Part shown: positions 32,155-43,821 of the stretch, one piece after another
Numbering within the stretch: the stretch's first letter is position 1
Layout of the letters: each line of letters starts with the position of its first letter
DNA from: Micromussa lordhowensis
Taxonomy: Eukaryota > Cnidaria > Anthozoa > Scleractinia > Lobophylliidae
DNA length: 64,000 nucleotides
Assembly: GCA_964020085.1 (NCBI GenBank)
Contig: OZ026599.1
Coordinates: forward strand, 27,063,829 to 27,127,828
Reading direction: 5' to 3'
The notes under the pieces: model-generated
What the model was told of the DNA's origin: nothing
Seen by the model: the letters and a program-made list of their open reading frames with translations, nothing else
The model's database searches: none
Position numbers and translations under genes: made by a program

Positions 32155-33070
32155 AGAAGTGTACAGAAAACCAACCGACACGGGATCAAAGCCACGTCGA
32201 TAATAGGTACAAAAAAGGCCTAGTTAACACGATGGTCGATCGGGCGTATCGTCTATCTTCCACTGAAGAAGCCTTTACAAAAGAATGTGACAAGTTACGT
32301 ATCACGTTTTCAAAATTGCGCTACCCCAACACATTGGTCAATTCCACAATACGTAGATTCATGCAAGAAACGGACAGAGCGCCGCACGCCGTGACTTCTT
32401 CAGAACCATCAGTTTACAATAAATTACCTTTCAAAGATCAACGATCAGCGGATCGCGTCCGCAATGAAATTAATTCTCTGGGATCTATGATCAACGTCAA
32501 CGTTAAACCCGTCTTCACCAGCAGAAAATTATCGCAAACTTTGAGTGTAAAGGAAAAGAAGCCTCCAATCGTCAACACGCAATGCGTTGTTTACTCATTC
32601 CAATGTGATTTGTGTGATGCAAATTATGTCGGTTTTACTGCCCGACACTTACACCAACGCATTCGTGAACACCGCTATTCTGCTATCGGTAAACACCTTG
32701 ATACACAACATGACAATAAAAGAGCAAAGATCGATCACCTCTTTAAAGTCCTAAAGAAATGCAGAAGCAAGTTCGATTGCCTAATATACGAGATGCTGTT
32801 TATAAAGGACATCAAGCCTTCCCTCAACACCCAAAGTGACTCAATCCGCGCCACTTTTCACTTGACACTTTCGTTTCTTTTGTTCGTTTTTGTCTTATTT
32901 TGTGTATTATACCCATAGGACACACAAATATTTTTATTGTTTCACGTTGTTATATATCCTCGTTTCAACTTTTATCATCCTGACTTGATAATGGCGTAGA
33001 GTAACGCCGAAACGTCGTCAGAATTTTTTAAAATGGTTTTAAAGAATCTTTTAGCGTTTAACTTTTTGTA
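32155..33070 (+). mobile_element. Penelope-like element 3' half with GIY-YIG (+ strand)
   Basis: The plus strand first shows a short EVYRKPTDTG remnant (32158). Then comes a 228-codon open frame (32232-32918) with RAYRLSSTEEAFTKECDKLR, the Penelope connector, and CVVYSFQCDLCDANYVGFTA (cysteines and the GIY-YIG core in variant form). HLHQRIREHR, SAIGKHL and LIYEMLFIKDIKPSLN follow. The 3' UTR has an atggcgt...acgccgaaacgtcgtc hairpin (32980-33021), a structure type common at Penelope and related element ends. It is a different family from the other Penelope copies here. The RT part is absent. Confidence 0.82.
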
Positions 33071-33910
33071 ACGCTGTAAATAAAAACCTAATGTTTTTGG
33101 AATTAAACCAACTGGTAGAATATATATGAAACTTCTAGAACGTTTTACAGTTGTGATTGTTGTGTCTGCTATCAGTTATGAAGGACCAGGGTAAGGGCTA
33201 TCGAACATAGCCTTCAGAATGTTTTCCATCAGCGTTGGAGACGAGCGGGCAAATTTGAGCTTATTTAATGAGCTCTCTATTGTTTATTCGCTCTCCTCTC
33301 GAAACTCGCAAAATTCGCATCCACGTTTCCAGAACCAAAAGTAAAGGAAAGAAAATTGAAATTCGCCAAAATATTCTTGTCGAACACTCCCAGGGAAAAC
33401 TACTCCGCGAGCGAAGTGGCATGTGTAGCGAAACACTCTCGTTTGCATCCGGCATATTTAATGACCTTTCTCGCCTTCTTCTTTCTCCCCTCGAAATTTG
33501 CCCAAATTCGTTTCAAAACTCAATTCCTTTTCTCCCTCGAGGAAATAAAACTAATGAAAGCGTAGACATGCCACAGACAATCCAATCCGCCAAGTTAATC
33601 TTGAACTAAGGCTTGAAAAGTTTTCGCGGTGTTGCCAAAGGCCAACCTCACTCTCCATAAATATTTTTTCCGTCGGGTGAAATTAACATCCTGCGCTCTG
33701 ATCCGCTCTGATTGGTTTAGCGGGAGCATGAGCCGACAATTGTCCCTGCGCCCTCTCTGTTCGACAGAGAGCAGCGTTGCGTACAGAGAGAGGGGCCAGA
33801 ACTTGACTAGGCATCCTCCTGAGTGGATAACAAATTATCAAGGAAAATAAGAACGAAATATATTTTCCACCAAACATCGTATTCAAAAGAAATTTGAAAG
33901 CTTCCTACAA
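33071..33910. other. 3' flank of GPCR A', related to the C flank
   Basis: From about 33400 this resembles 11230-11730 and 47720-48240 (3' flanks of C and C'), including an agagcagcgttgcg hairpin-like stretch and gagaggggccaga. No gene recognised. Confidence 0.5.
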
Positions 33911-34086
33911 ACTGCGACAACTTTGCACGACCGCTTACTTTATTACAAAGTGCGACAACTTGTTTTTGCAAAGTGACACAGCTATTTTATTACAAAGTGA
34001 AAAAAGTGCTATTTACAGAGTGCGACAGTTTTATTACAAAGTTTGACAGGTATTGGAAAGTGTGACGATTATTACAAAGTGCAACA
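33911..34086. repeat. Minisatellite 3' of GPCR A'
   Basis: Same imperfect ttattacaaagtgcgacag-type units as at 11731-11890, ending about 170 bp before the A' stop codon. Homologous by position and sequence. Confidence 0.7.
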
Positions 34087-34252
34087 GAACAGGTGTTCTG
34101 ATGCCGGGAAAACGTACCATAATTAAAGAGGCAGGTCTGGAGAATAACTACAACACAATGATGATAAACTCAGTGTCCAAAGAAAGGTTGACAAGTTTTA
34201 AGTCCACTGAACCTCTCGACAGACTACACTGGAGTAACTGTGCGAAACTCAT

Positions 34253-35218
34253 TTATTTAAGTAAATTTTTTAGTCCTTCACGATAATTCCTATTGAAAAT
34301 AAAACAGATACAAGGATTTATGGCACAATTTGTGTTGGCCATTAAAAGAGCAATAGAGGAAAAGTACTGGAATCCACAAGACATCATGATATCCGATGCA
34401 AAGAAGAAGAGAAAATGCCAGACAATTAGTGGTAACCTGCAAATTGCAAACCCTAACACAATAGCAGTGGCCATCTTTAACACATTTCGTTCCCTTTGAC
34501 AGCGTTGATTTGCAGCGTTGGCTGATTGCTCGCCTGGAATCTTCTGCGACTTGAGCTTTAAAAAGATGATAATGTAAAGTACGGCTATCAACACAAACGG
34601 GACAAAAATGCATACTACCAAAATTGCCATCAGGTAATATTTAAAAGACGAGACCTCTCCAAAGACTTCGTCCCAATGCATCCGACACCCCAAAGCTCCT
34701 GGATATTCATTAAGTTTCATGGCGAAGAGATATGGGGAGAATAGAGCCATCGCGACGATCCAACTATCGAGAACAAAGAATGGGCACAGCTTTGAACTGA
34801 TGAGTGGAGAACGGAGGGGAAGTACAACAGCTCCTAATCGATCCACTGCTATCAGAACCAAGCTTTGAATAGACACGAGAGCAGAAACATTTGGTAAGAA
34901 GGTTAGCAACTTACATAAGGCCTGTCCAAGAGGACCACCGATCAGCCAGGAGTCGATATAGAGCCTTTGTATCAACGAAGGTGTCAAGAACAACGGGTAC
35001 AGCAGATCGGACATGGCCATGTTTACGATTAGAAAATTGATGGGTCTTCTCATGGTTTTCGTTTTGTACACAATTATTCCGATGGCGGTGTTCCCAGCCA
35101 GCGAAACAAGAAAACTCAAGCAGTAAGCAAAGGTTTTCCCGATATTTTCTGCTGTAGTACTGTTGAAACATTTTGGTGGCTGTGATTCATTCATCGTTGT
35201 AGTCACGTTTTCCGACAT
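34253..35218 (-). CDS. Class A GPCR A' (complete), CRLP in TM6
   Basis: Intronless 321-aa rhodopsin-like receptor, the complete version of the truncated gene at 1-798. Landmarks are Asn43 (TM1), Asp71 (TM2), the Cys102 and Cys178 disulfide pair, DRL at 126-128 in place of DRY, Trp153 (TM4), Arg261 where class A receptors have the TM6 toggle Trp (CRLP), and NPCIC from Asn301. N-terminal sequons lie at Asn4, Asn10 and Asn19. Third loop and C-tail are short; there is no palmitoylation-type Cys after helix 8. It has the shared 5' cassette upstream and minisatellite downstream. Probably a membrane receptor with altered activation chemistry; ligand unknown. Confidence 0.93.
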   Translation of the reverse strand: MSENVTTTMNESQPPKCFNSTTAENIGKTFAYCLSFLVSLAGNTAIGIIVYKTKTMRRPINFLIVNMAMSDLLYPLFLTPSLIQRLYIDSWLIGGPLGQALCKLLTFLPNVSALVSIQSLVLIAVDRLGAVVLPLRSPLISSKLCPFFVLDSWIVAMALFSPYLFAMKLNEYPGALGCRMHWDEVFGEVSSFKYYLMAILVVCIFVPFVLIAVLYIIIFLKLKSQKIPGEQSANAANQRCQRERNVLKMATAIVLGFAICRLPLIVWHFLFFFASDIMMSCGFQYFSSIALLMANTNCAINPCICFIFNRNYREGLKNLLK

Positions 35219-36890
35219 TGTCGTTCAATTTCTTTTTCCGCTCCTACGCTCATGAGCAAGTTCAGGTTTGTTCACTGAATAACGTCAGTCTATTATGTGC
35301 TACCGAAGGCAGAATAATTGTTTGCCTTGATGTCACCGTTCGTGAGACAATAATTACCATAACAAATGGTACGGAATGCCAACGCCTATTTGTGACAGCA
35401 ATAAGAGATTGTTATTTCGTGCGCGCCTCTTCGACATAAAGGACCCATTAGCTTGAGCCACAATTTTCTCTTCATTTCTGCGTAAACTTTGAGCGGAAAT
35501 TGCCCGAGTATGTCACTGCTGCCCAAGATTAAGTAGCGACGGCAGGTCTTTTGTTCAACGTTCCCTGTAGTAAATGATAAACAGTATTGTTATTAATTTG
35601 ACGTGAATCAAATTGCCATCAAGGCGAGTCAGCGAGAACGACGGATGTATAACGTCAAAATTCTAACATCGCACTAGCTCTATTAAAACGGCCCAAAAAC
35701 GAAAGAGTAAGTTTCATTTCACCTACATAATTAGTGTTTCCCAGGCACAAAAACTAAGTGATAATAGTAATAGTAAAACTAGTAAAATAGTAAAACTAGA
35801 ATAGTAAAACTATTCTAAGTCATCCACTCTAGTTTAGCTTCTCGCCCCGATGATTTCACCATCCGGCACCCCTGCACGTCAACACGTGCGTGCTGTTTAA
35901 ATCGACGAATGGCGGGTTTTGCATGGAGGCCCAGAGAGGATCAATATGTAGAATATGAGAAATCTATTTACTAAGTTGCACCCAGGAAAATTAAATGTTA
36001 GGTTTCACGACTTTCATGTTCCCCTACAAAAATACTAGCCCTTAAAAATCTCGTTTTTCTTCATCCAGGACAGCGGCTCTCGGCCAAGAAGCGAGAACCG
36101 TGCGCACAAAAATGCAGCCTCGCAATGTTTTTCCAGCTAAAAGTTGTCCACCTTTTTTGTTTGTTTTTGCTCAGCGACCCTTGAGGGGTGAGCTAGAACT
36201 ACCTTTCTTACGGTCTTCAATAACACTACATGGGCAAATTCACTTACAAGCCCTTGAAATTAGATACTCGTTTCAAGGAAGATACTGAATAGAGCGAGTT
36301 TATAGAAAATTTCCCTTTCTGAGCCAGGGAAAGTTTTACCGGTTTAGCTAGGATGTATTCTTACAGAAGATGTTCAATGTATTCTCGAATTTAACCAGAC
36401 CGCAGAAGACTGCTTAATTATTTTCCGGGTAGATTATGCCAAAGAGGCGAGAGTGATAAACGTCCACCAACGTTTCTCTAGCTTAGTTTTTGTTTTTTGG
36501 AGCGACGGTTTGATGGATATCTAACCGCTGTATTTTTAACGTGGCGAGAATCATATGAAGTACGAATTTGTTTGCGGATGATAAGAAAACGTCCGGGCAC
36601 TGCCCCTCAATATTGCAAAGTCCAAGTGATTGACAGAAGCTTCTTTTTTGAGGACTTTCATGCCACTCAAGTGAAGAAACGAACTAGAACGTGACATGGA
36701 TTAATATTTTCAGCCTTTGAAAAGCGAAAGAGGTAAAAGCCTAAATTAATACTTAATAAGGCTTCCACAGAGTTCTGTCAATAAAACAGACCGGCACAAC
36801 TACTTAGGAAACAGCTGGAAAACAATAAATACATAATAAGCTCAGCAGAAGCCAAAACCAGAAAGTTTTAATTATCAAATGTGAAAGTTA
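35219..36890. other. Intergenic upstream of GPCR A'; includes 957 bp absent from unit 1
   Basis: 35219-35685 matches 799-1264. 35686-36642 has no counterpart in unit 1 and shows no gene or transposon hallmark, only agtaaaac-type simple repeats near 35765-35815. The flanks share agct, which fits a deletion in unit 1. 36643-36890 is collinear again. Confidence 0.5.
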
Positions 36891-36899
36891 GTCTCATAA

Positions 36900-37153
36900 A
36901 TAATAATAATAATAATTTATTTATATAGCGCTGACTTCATTAGAATGTCCAAGAGCGCTTCACAAGTTCTAAGAAATAATAATAGTAATAATAATACTAA
37001 TATACAAATAAAAACTGACAAACATATGAACTCTTAAAAAGATGTGTTTTAAGTTTCCTCTTAAAAGTGTCAATAGATTCACACTTCCTAATTTCTAGAG
37101 AATGACTATTCCATAATCGGGGTGCACAAACGGAGAAGACACGTAAGCCATAC
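36900..37153 (-). mobile_element. 5'-truncated LINE tail with 9-bp target duplication, private to unit 2
   Basis: Perfect target duplication gtctcataa at 36891-36899 and 37154-37162; unit 1 has the empty site at about 1508. The minus strand encodes a LINE C-terminus (FSVCAPRLWNSHSLEIRK, IDTFKRKLKTHLFKSSY) followed by the tatatagcgct motif and an (ATT)n tail. Non-coding otherwise. Confidence 0.88.
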
Positions 37154-37162
37154 GTCTCATAA

Positions 37163-37751
37163 GAAAACGGCTGCCACGATATGTAAACCATTGCATGTGC
37201 CTTGTGAGGCGGATTATCTTGAGATATAAGTTCAGACTTGGGTTGTTAAATATGACGGTTTGTTGTAAGATAAAAAAAATTGTTGCACCTATGCAGTTTA
37301 TAAATACTATTGAGTCAAACAAAGAGAACAGTGGCGATCAAATGAAAAAGGAGAGAGGTCGTTTCATTCATTTTACTCCAACCGCATGCATCCCAAACTC
37401 GCGATTTAAGAAATCGTATTTGAAGAAATTATAAAAGAGTCCACGAAACAATTAGAGTGGCTGGAAATAGTTCCGTGAAGTTGGTTCAGATAAAAAGCAT
37501 TATTGAAACAAAATGTTTTTTACACGGTGAAAATAGGAAATTCAATTCAAAATGGGGTTTGCAGAATAACTACAAAATGATGGCAACTTACACAGCTGGT
37601 GTCCAAGCCATCTGCAAAGTTTCTTTAAGCCATTATAGTGTTCCTTGAGTCAAATACCAAAAATTTTTAAATTTACGTTATTTACCAGTTTTTGGTCCAC
37701 TGAACACCTTGACAGACAATACTGAAGGCTAATGCACTGTTCAAAAGACAT
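37163..37751. other. Intergenic, 3' of GPCR B'
   Basis: Collinear with 1517-2097. An open frame at 37457 does not persist in the unit-1 copy. Nothing recognised. Confidence 0.5.
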
Positions 37752-38723
37752 TTATCGAAGGAGAGTCTTAAGTCCTTCACGATAATTGCTACTGAAAATA
37801 AAACAGATGCAAGGATTTATGGCACAGTTTGCACTAACCATTGAAACAGCAAAAGAGTTCAAATGTTGGAAGGCACAGGACATTGTGATATCCGATGCAA
37901 AGAAGACGAGTAAATACGTGAAAATCAGGGGTAACCAGCAAACTGCAAACCCTAACACAATAGCAATGGCCATCTTTAAAACATTTCGTTCCCTTTGACG
38001 GCGTTGCTCAGCTTCATTGTTGGCTGATTGCTCGCCTGGAATCTTCTGCGACTTGAGTTTTAAAAAGATGATAATGTATAGTATGGCTATCAACACCAAC
38101 GGGATAAAAGTGAATACGACCGAAAATGCCACGAGGTAACTTTTAAAAGACAAGGTGTCTCCGAAGACTTCGTTCCAACGCATCCCACATTCCAATCCTC
38201 CTGGATATTCAAAAAGTTTCATACCGAAGAGATACGGGGAGCCTACAGCCAACGCGACGATCCAAGTGGCCAGAATGAAGAACGGGCACAGCTTTGAACT
38301 GATGGGTGGAGAACGAAGGGGAAATACCACAGCTCCAAATCGATCCACTGCTATCAGAACCAAGCTCTGAACGGATACAAGAGCGGGAGCATGTGTAAAG
38401 AAGAAAAGCACCTTACACAAGGCTCGACCAAGAGGACCACCGACCAGCCACGAGTCGTTGATATAGAGCCCTTGTATCGACATAGGGATCAGGAAAATCG
38501 GATACAGGAGATCAGACATGGCCATGTTTACGATTAAAAAGTTGATGGGTTTTCTCATGGTTTTCGTCTTGTAGACAATTATTCCGATAACGGTGTTCCC
38601 AGCCAACGAAAGAAGAAAAATCAAGCCATAAAAAATAGATTTTCCAATCTTTTCTGCTGTAGGATTGTTGAAACAGCCCGATGGCTGTGATCCATTCATC
38701 GTTGTACTTACGTTTTCCGACAT
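37752..38723 (-). CDS. Class A GPCR B' with canonical TM1 Asn and loop-2 Cys
   Basis: Intronless 323-aa receptor, duplicate of B. It keeps the near-invariant residues that B lost: Asn43 in TM1 and Cys179 in extracellular loop 2, able to pair with Cys103. Also present are Asp71, DRF 127-129, Trp154, Pro208, CWLP 262-265 (toggle Trp263 intact, unlike A/C) and NPCIC 303-307. N-terminal sequons lie at Asn4 and Asn10. The third loop is rich in Gln/Arg (RRQRER). It is the most canonical member of this array and the best candidate for a functional receptor. Start and stop are conserved with B. Ligand unknown. Confidence 0.94.
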   Translation of the reverse strand: MSENVSTTMNGSQPSGCFNNPTAEKIGKSIFYGLIFLLSLAGNTVIGIIVYKTKTMRKPINFLIVNMAMSDLLYPIFLIPMSIQGLYINDSWLVGGPLGRALCKVLFFFTHAPALVSVQSLVLIAVDRFGAVVFPLRSPPISSKLCPFFILATWIVALAVGSPYLFGMKLFEYPGGLECGMRWNEVFGDTLSFKSYLVAFSVVFTFIPLVLIAILYIIIFLKLKSQKIPGEQSANNEAEQRRQRERNVLKMAIAIVLGFAVCWLPLIFTYLLVFFASDITMSCAFQHLNSFAVSMVSANCAINPCICFIFSSNYREGLKTLLR

Positions 38724-40979
38724 TGTTGTAATTATCTTCAGTTTCTTTTTCCGTTACGTTCTTACTCTCATGAATGAGTGTTCTTCTGGCTTGTTCACCT
38801 AATAACTAACAGTCCTTTTATGTGCTACCGAAGGCGGGATAATTGTTTACGTTGACGTCGTCATTCGACATTTTATCATCTTTTGTTAAGCTCTTCCTGC
38901 AGTACAGGATAAACAGCGCTGTTATTGATTGGATGTTCATCTAATTTCATTCTCAAATCATTAATAATCTATGGCATTTAAACAAAGGACATCATGACCG
39001 TGACGGTGTTTGGATATCTGATCTTACTTAGCATAGATTTTTACGATTTTATTTCTTCGTTTTCTCCTCCGTTTTACTTTCGATTAAGGAGATTTATTAT
39101 ATGGCTCTGTCTCACAAGGACTGGGAACTACCAAACTCACGAATTTGATTGAAATGAGAGCGATATTGAAAGCGGTCTAGATATTCCCATCAAGACCGGC
39201 ATCTAGACCGGTAATGTTTTGCAGTGAAAAGTTGCAAACTAAAATGTAAAATCATTGACTATTTTCATCTAACAATATTTATTTATGGCAGTACCAAAAA
39301 GCCTGATGAGAAAACAAAAGGACGAGCAAACTTTGGCAGAATTACATTCAGCTCATCGCTATTCGCAAACAAAATGTTCTTGTTTGCGACATATAATAAA
39401 CATCTTATTAACCTAGCTTAGCTTAGTCGGTCTATATGGGAGAATCCTGAACTCGGTCGTGTGTACAGACCTAATTACAGACCTAAACAGCTAACATCTT
39501 AAGAATCAGATTCAAACTTGTGTTATGTGACATGAGAGTCATTTTCTTTATAAATTGTTTAAAACTCTGTACAAAAAGAGAAGGATCTAACTAGATAGGG
39601 ATGGGAAAGGAGAAGAGAGGGCATTTAGTTTGTTTTCTCAAAACGAAGTAGAAACCATAAAATATGGCCATTGATGTCAAACAAATAAGTATAAGTACTT
39701 TTCCAATGATTTCTTTTAAAAAACAAAACCAGCAGCTCCTTAACGTCGAAGGTCACTGGAGAAGCGCCTAACGTGTACTGGTCTTCATTCTTAATTGTGT
39801 TAAGACTTCACATTTTTTATGTGGCTTGTTGTACGAAGAAGCACCGCTCTATTTTATTTATCTTCTACTGAAGGCTCATCGTTTCAGAGTGTACGACTCG
39901 AGGAGACGTGCAAAATTCAGGCTAAATTTTTGTTTTAAATTTGCGGAAACTTCTGGTCTATCAAATTTAACATGAAATCTGCATTAAGACGATTATGGTT
40001 TATTGAAGAGCTCAAGCAAACCTGGAAAATTTGCACCTTATGTCATAAATTGCCTTTTAGTAGAGATTGTTTTATCATTGTTTACCATTTGTTGACGTTT
40101 CTTGATTCCGCTCAAAGTTCGAGCAATAAGTACAATTTAACTTTTTATTATTATTAAAAATCTACTCAAAGCATGGTATGGGTTTGAATACTATTTGAAA
40201 TACCCCAAGTAAATTCAGTTCTACGAGTGACCCTGCGAATAAATTCTCAAGTATTCTCCAGAAATTTAAAGTCATACCTCATATGGATGCTTTAAGCGTG
40301 TGTTGTTGTGTTTCGAACTGGCGGGATACGTCCGTTTTAATTAAAATATTGAAAACTTCAAATTCAATTTTCTCTCGCGGAGATCAATTCTCGAAAAGAT
40401 TTTTTTTTGTTAACTCCACTGATTTTTGAAATGTTTGCTCGAATGTTGAGCGGAAATAAGCTTTTTCGTTTCAACTTTTGTTCCACATTATTGTAATGCA
40501 AATCAGGAAAGTGAGGTTTGATTAGGAGGAATATTGAGGTTAAATTAAAAGCGCTGCAAAATTCCTTATATTTGCATAATGGTCAGTTTTCAGATCTTAT
40601 AAATTTATTAATCATGAAGAGTAATCAATTTTTCTTGCCTCTAAAATGAATTAAAAACGTTCGTTTGCCATAATACACAACAATGCTCGCCCTAATTTAC
40701 CTTGTAGACAGCCGGTTGACTAGGTGGATTCCAAAAACTGACTGACTTAAAGCAAAATTCAATATCGCTAGCTAGAGCAGCATATAATTCCATGTGTATT
40801 TTATCTATGCAAGTGGTCGTTAAAGCTTTTAATGTTCTACAACTTGCTATTCAGAAGCTTCTCTCTTTTACTTTAAAAAAATTGATACTCAGCTCTCCCA
40901 AAACACCCCTATCTAGCTAGGTTTAGATCATATAGTACTTTAAATTTTGAAATTTAGGCATATAATGTTTCCCAACTAA
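38724..40979. other. Intergenic upstream of GPCR B'
   Basis: 5' cassette with CRE-like tgacgtcgtcattc (38853-38866), then DNA collinear with 3250-4477 and 5046-5865. The empty target of unit 1's LINE fragment is at about 40106. No gene recognised. Confidence 0.55.
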
Positions 40980-41475
40980 AATAAAGCAGAAATATAATTA
41001 CTGGCACTGCATGTGTTAGATATCAGAGTAGATGTTTTGTACTTGGCTGTGTGTCTGCAAACATTTAATTGCATTAATCCTTCATAGTTCTGAAGCCCAA
41101 ATTGTCCCAAAACCTTGGTCCTATGGCCTCTGATAGTTGCTAACTTATCAGCTATAACAGCGGAAAAAATTGCGTGCTCTGAATAAACGTTGATTGAGCT
41201 ACACAAAATGTTCCACTGTGGGCATAATTACATTCCTCAAATTAAATAAACCAGAAATGTAATTACTATTGAATTTGGTAGGGATCAGGGTAGATGTGTT
41301 GTTCTAGGCTACGTGTCTGCAATTCTTTACAGTCTAAAAACCCGAATTGTCCAATACAAAATTGGTTCTATGGTCTGTGATAATTGTTGATTTATCAGCT
41401 ATAACTGCGGAAAAATTGCGTGCTCTAAATATGCTTCTATTACAGCTGAATTTGGCTTGTTTACACAAATGCAAG
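40980..41475. repeat. Diverged tandem repeat, unit 2 copy
   Basis: Counterpart of 5865-6450, with the same two diverged units and small private deletions. It is followed at about 41490 by the unit-2-specific segment. Confidence 0.55.
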
Positions 41476-41489
41476 TACACCATGTCTAT

Positions 41490-42548
41490 AGGCGGATTCA
41501 TGCTGACGTCATATTGTTTACATTTTTGCTCATTTGCATACGGCTTTGCGTATAGGAGACATGTTAGATATGAATTGACTTCAGGCAGCTAAAGAACTAT
41601 TGAAACTTAGTACATGGTGAAATTTTTAGCTCTTTGGGTGTAATATTCAAGGAGAAATTGTCTTTCAAAAACTGCAAAATTTCTGCGTGGCAAAAGCGCT
41701 CATGAAGCTCATACATTCTTTGTTAAATTTTGAGTTTTTAAACAAAAAGTATTCAACACATCACGCCCATATTCACTAGCAGAGTTAATCGCACTATGAC
41801 CTTTCAATATTCAGAACTAATTTATTTGTAGCTCCATCGGAAACTGAATTGCTTATGCTAATGAGGTAAATAATGTAAACAAAGATTCCCCGATTGAGGT
41901 TGTTTCGTCTAAATGCAATAATTTTACTTTGGTGATATTTCCCAAAATATATTTCGCAAAGCAATGTCACGAGAAAAACAATAATAACAGTAATCATTGC
42001 ATTTCTTCCTGCTTTGAAGTACTTATTAGCACTTTTCGCCCAGAATCGCCGCTAGAATATTCAAGTGGTACGCGTTTCTCTAAACATGTTGGAACACATT
42101 TACAAGGCTTTTTACTGTTACACAGTTGTAAAAGTAATACTAAAGATGTGAAGTAGTTTTTGTCTTTTTTGCAGGGCGCATATCTAATAAACTACATTTC
42201 AAGTTTTTTTCTTGTATTTTTCCCCAGTACAAAAGATTTGGTCTTACTGCTATAAAAAGAAGTCGCTCTTGTCGTTCTGTCTAATGACGTTATCAACATT
42301 TCATGGGCCATGAAGAATGGCTGGTTTTATACTGGGGCTTTTTCTTCAGAGAATTTTTTCTTTCAAACTCAACAATATCACAGTTCAGTAGAGTTTTATT
42401 ATGTTTGCAAAGCAGGTGTCCGTTAAGGGAACATATTTGCGATCATTCGAGTATCCCGCGTGATAACGTCATACATGTGATTGACAGAAAATACCTGTTC
42501 ATGGCCTACACAATCCACAAACTACTCCAGTTATCCGTTTCACTCAAA
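41490..42548. mobile_element. Unit-2-specific insertions, probably two MITE-like elements
   Basis: Unit 1 is continuous here (6380-6420), but unit 2 has about 404 bp (41490-41893), then about 44 shared bases, then about 610 bp (41938-42548). The first insert has near-inverted ends (gtttacatttttgctcatt and a diverged complement near 41855-41880). No transposase. A TATA-like tataaaaagaag lies at 42251. Deletion from unit 1 is possible but needs two events. Confidence 0.5.
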
Positions 42549-43692
42549 TTTTAGTATGGAAACACATTGCACTCTGCGGACGAGCACAAATATGACGCAT
42601 GGAAGTCAATAAAAACGTCTGCAATTTACTTACGTTATTGGTTCACCCTCATGATAAGAAGTAGTGAACCTTCACCCAACCCCTTTCAACAAACGTTAAG
42701 TGTTCATACTACTAATAATATCAGGACGAGTAAATCACTTCAAATCCCGCGGCAATCTTGATATTGTGTGGTTAAAACAAAAATGCGGTACTTTCAATTA
42801 AACCGGATGCAGTCGAGCTGGGAACTCACAAGGCAATATATTCAGTATTTTGGGAGTCTTTTAACCGATAAATAAAACCGCAAAGGGGCTTTCCATTTCT
42901 GATTGTAGAATCTAGCGCCACTCTCAGTCTCAGTCTCTGCGCCCTTGTTCGAAACCGAAAAGTCTCGTAATGAGGCCGTTTGAGCTTCTGCAGTCTCCAA
43001 GAGAGTGTAATTTCAGATATTTCTTTTTGAACATTTACGAAATAAAAGTATAAAACCACGGTTTAATTTCAACATTCTATTTACTGTACGTATGTAATTA
43101 ATAATATAAACATTTTCATGTAATAGAATACCAAAGTATAAATTTAAGTTTGTATAATTTCAAAACCAGATATTGCGAATTAAAGATATGATACTATACT
43201 GATTGCGTTTGACATGTACCATAGAATGATTAATGGAAACCATTTGAATAATACTACGTTTAAAAACCTAAGCCCCGTCCTTATGTTTCCTAACAAAAGG
43301 GTTTCTATCACCAGTGGGAGGCTAAGGTTTTCTAACGTATTAATTTAATTGAGTGAGATCTCCTACAGGCTTCTGTTTGTTACAACAGGATCCATGAGAC
43401 CTGGGAAAAAGCGATGGCGCAGAAAAACTCACTTACGAAAGAACAAAGAGAGTAAAGAAGTATCTGTATCTCTGGATACAGATAGAAATACAGGAGATGT
43501 ATACGATGCTGTGAACATTTTAGGGGGAAAAAGCCATTTCCCAGGTCTTCTAAAGTAAGCTACAATAGACTAATAGGCTATTACTATTTCCAATTAACTA
43601 TAACATGAAAGTCACTATGAGATGTATTGAGGGGTACCTCAGGGGCAGGGGAGAGGGAAGAGAGATTTTGTATAAATTTCTTGATAAGTAAT
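42549..43692. other. Intergenic, no gene recognised
   Basis: Collinear with 6420-7630 with small indels. Short open frames are not conserved with unit 1. Confidence 0.5.
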
Positions 43693-43771
43693 AGTAATTG
43701 GATTGAGTGGAGTACAATTCAGGGAGTAATCGAGCGAGTAATTTCAAAATCGGACGAGCGCGAAGCGTGAA

Positions 43772-43821
<50 letters not shown>

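Noticed and set aside
37457..37648. Open frame starting MAGNSSVKLV
   Set aside because: Unit 1 has frame-disrupting changes at the same place and no homology was recognised.
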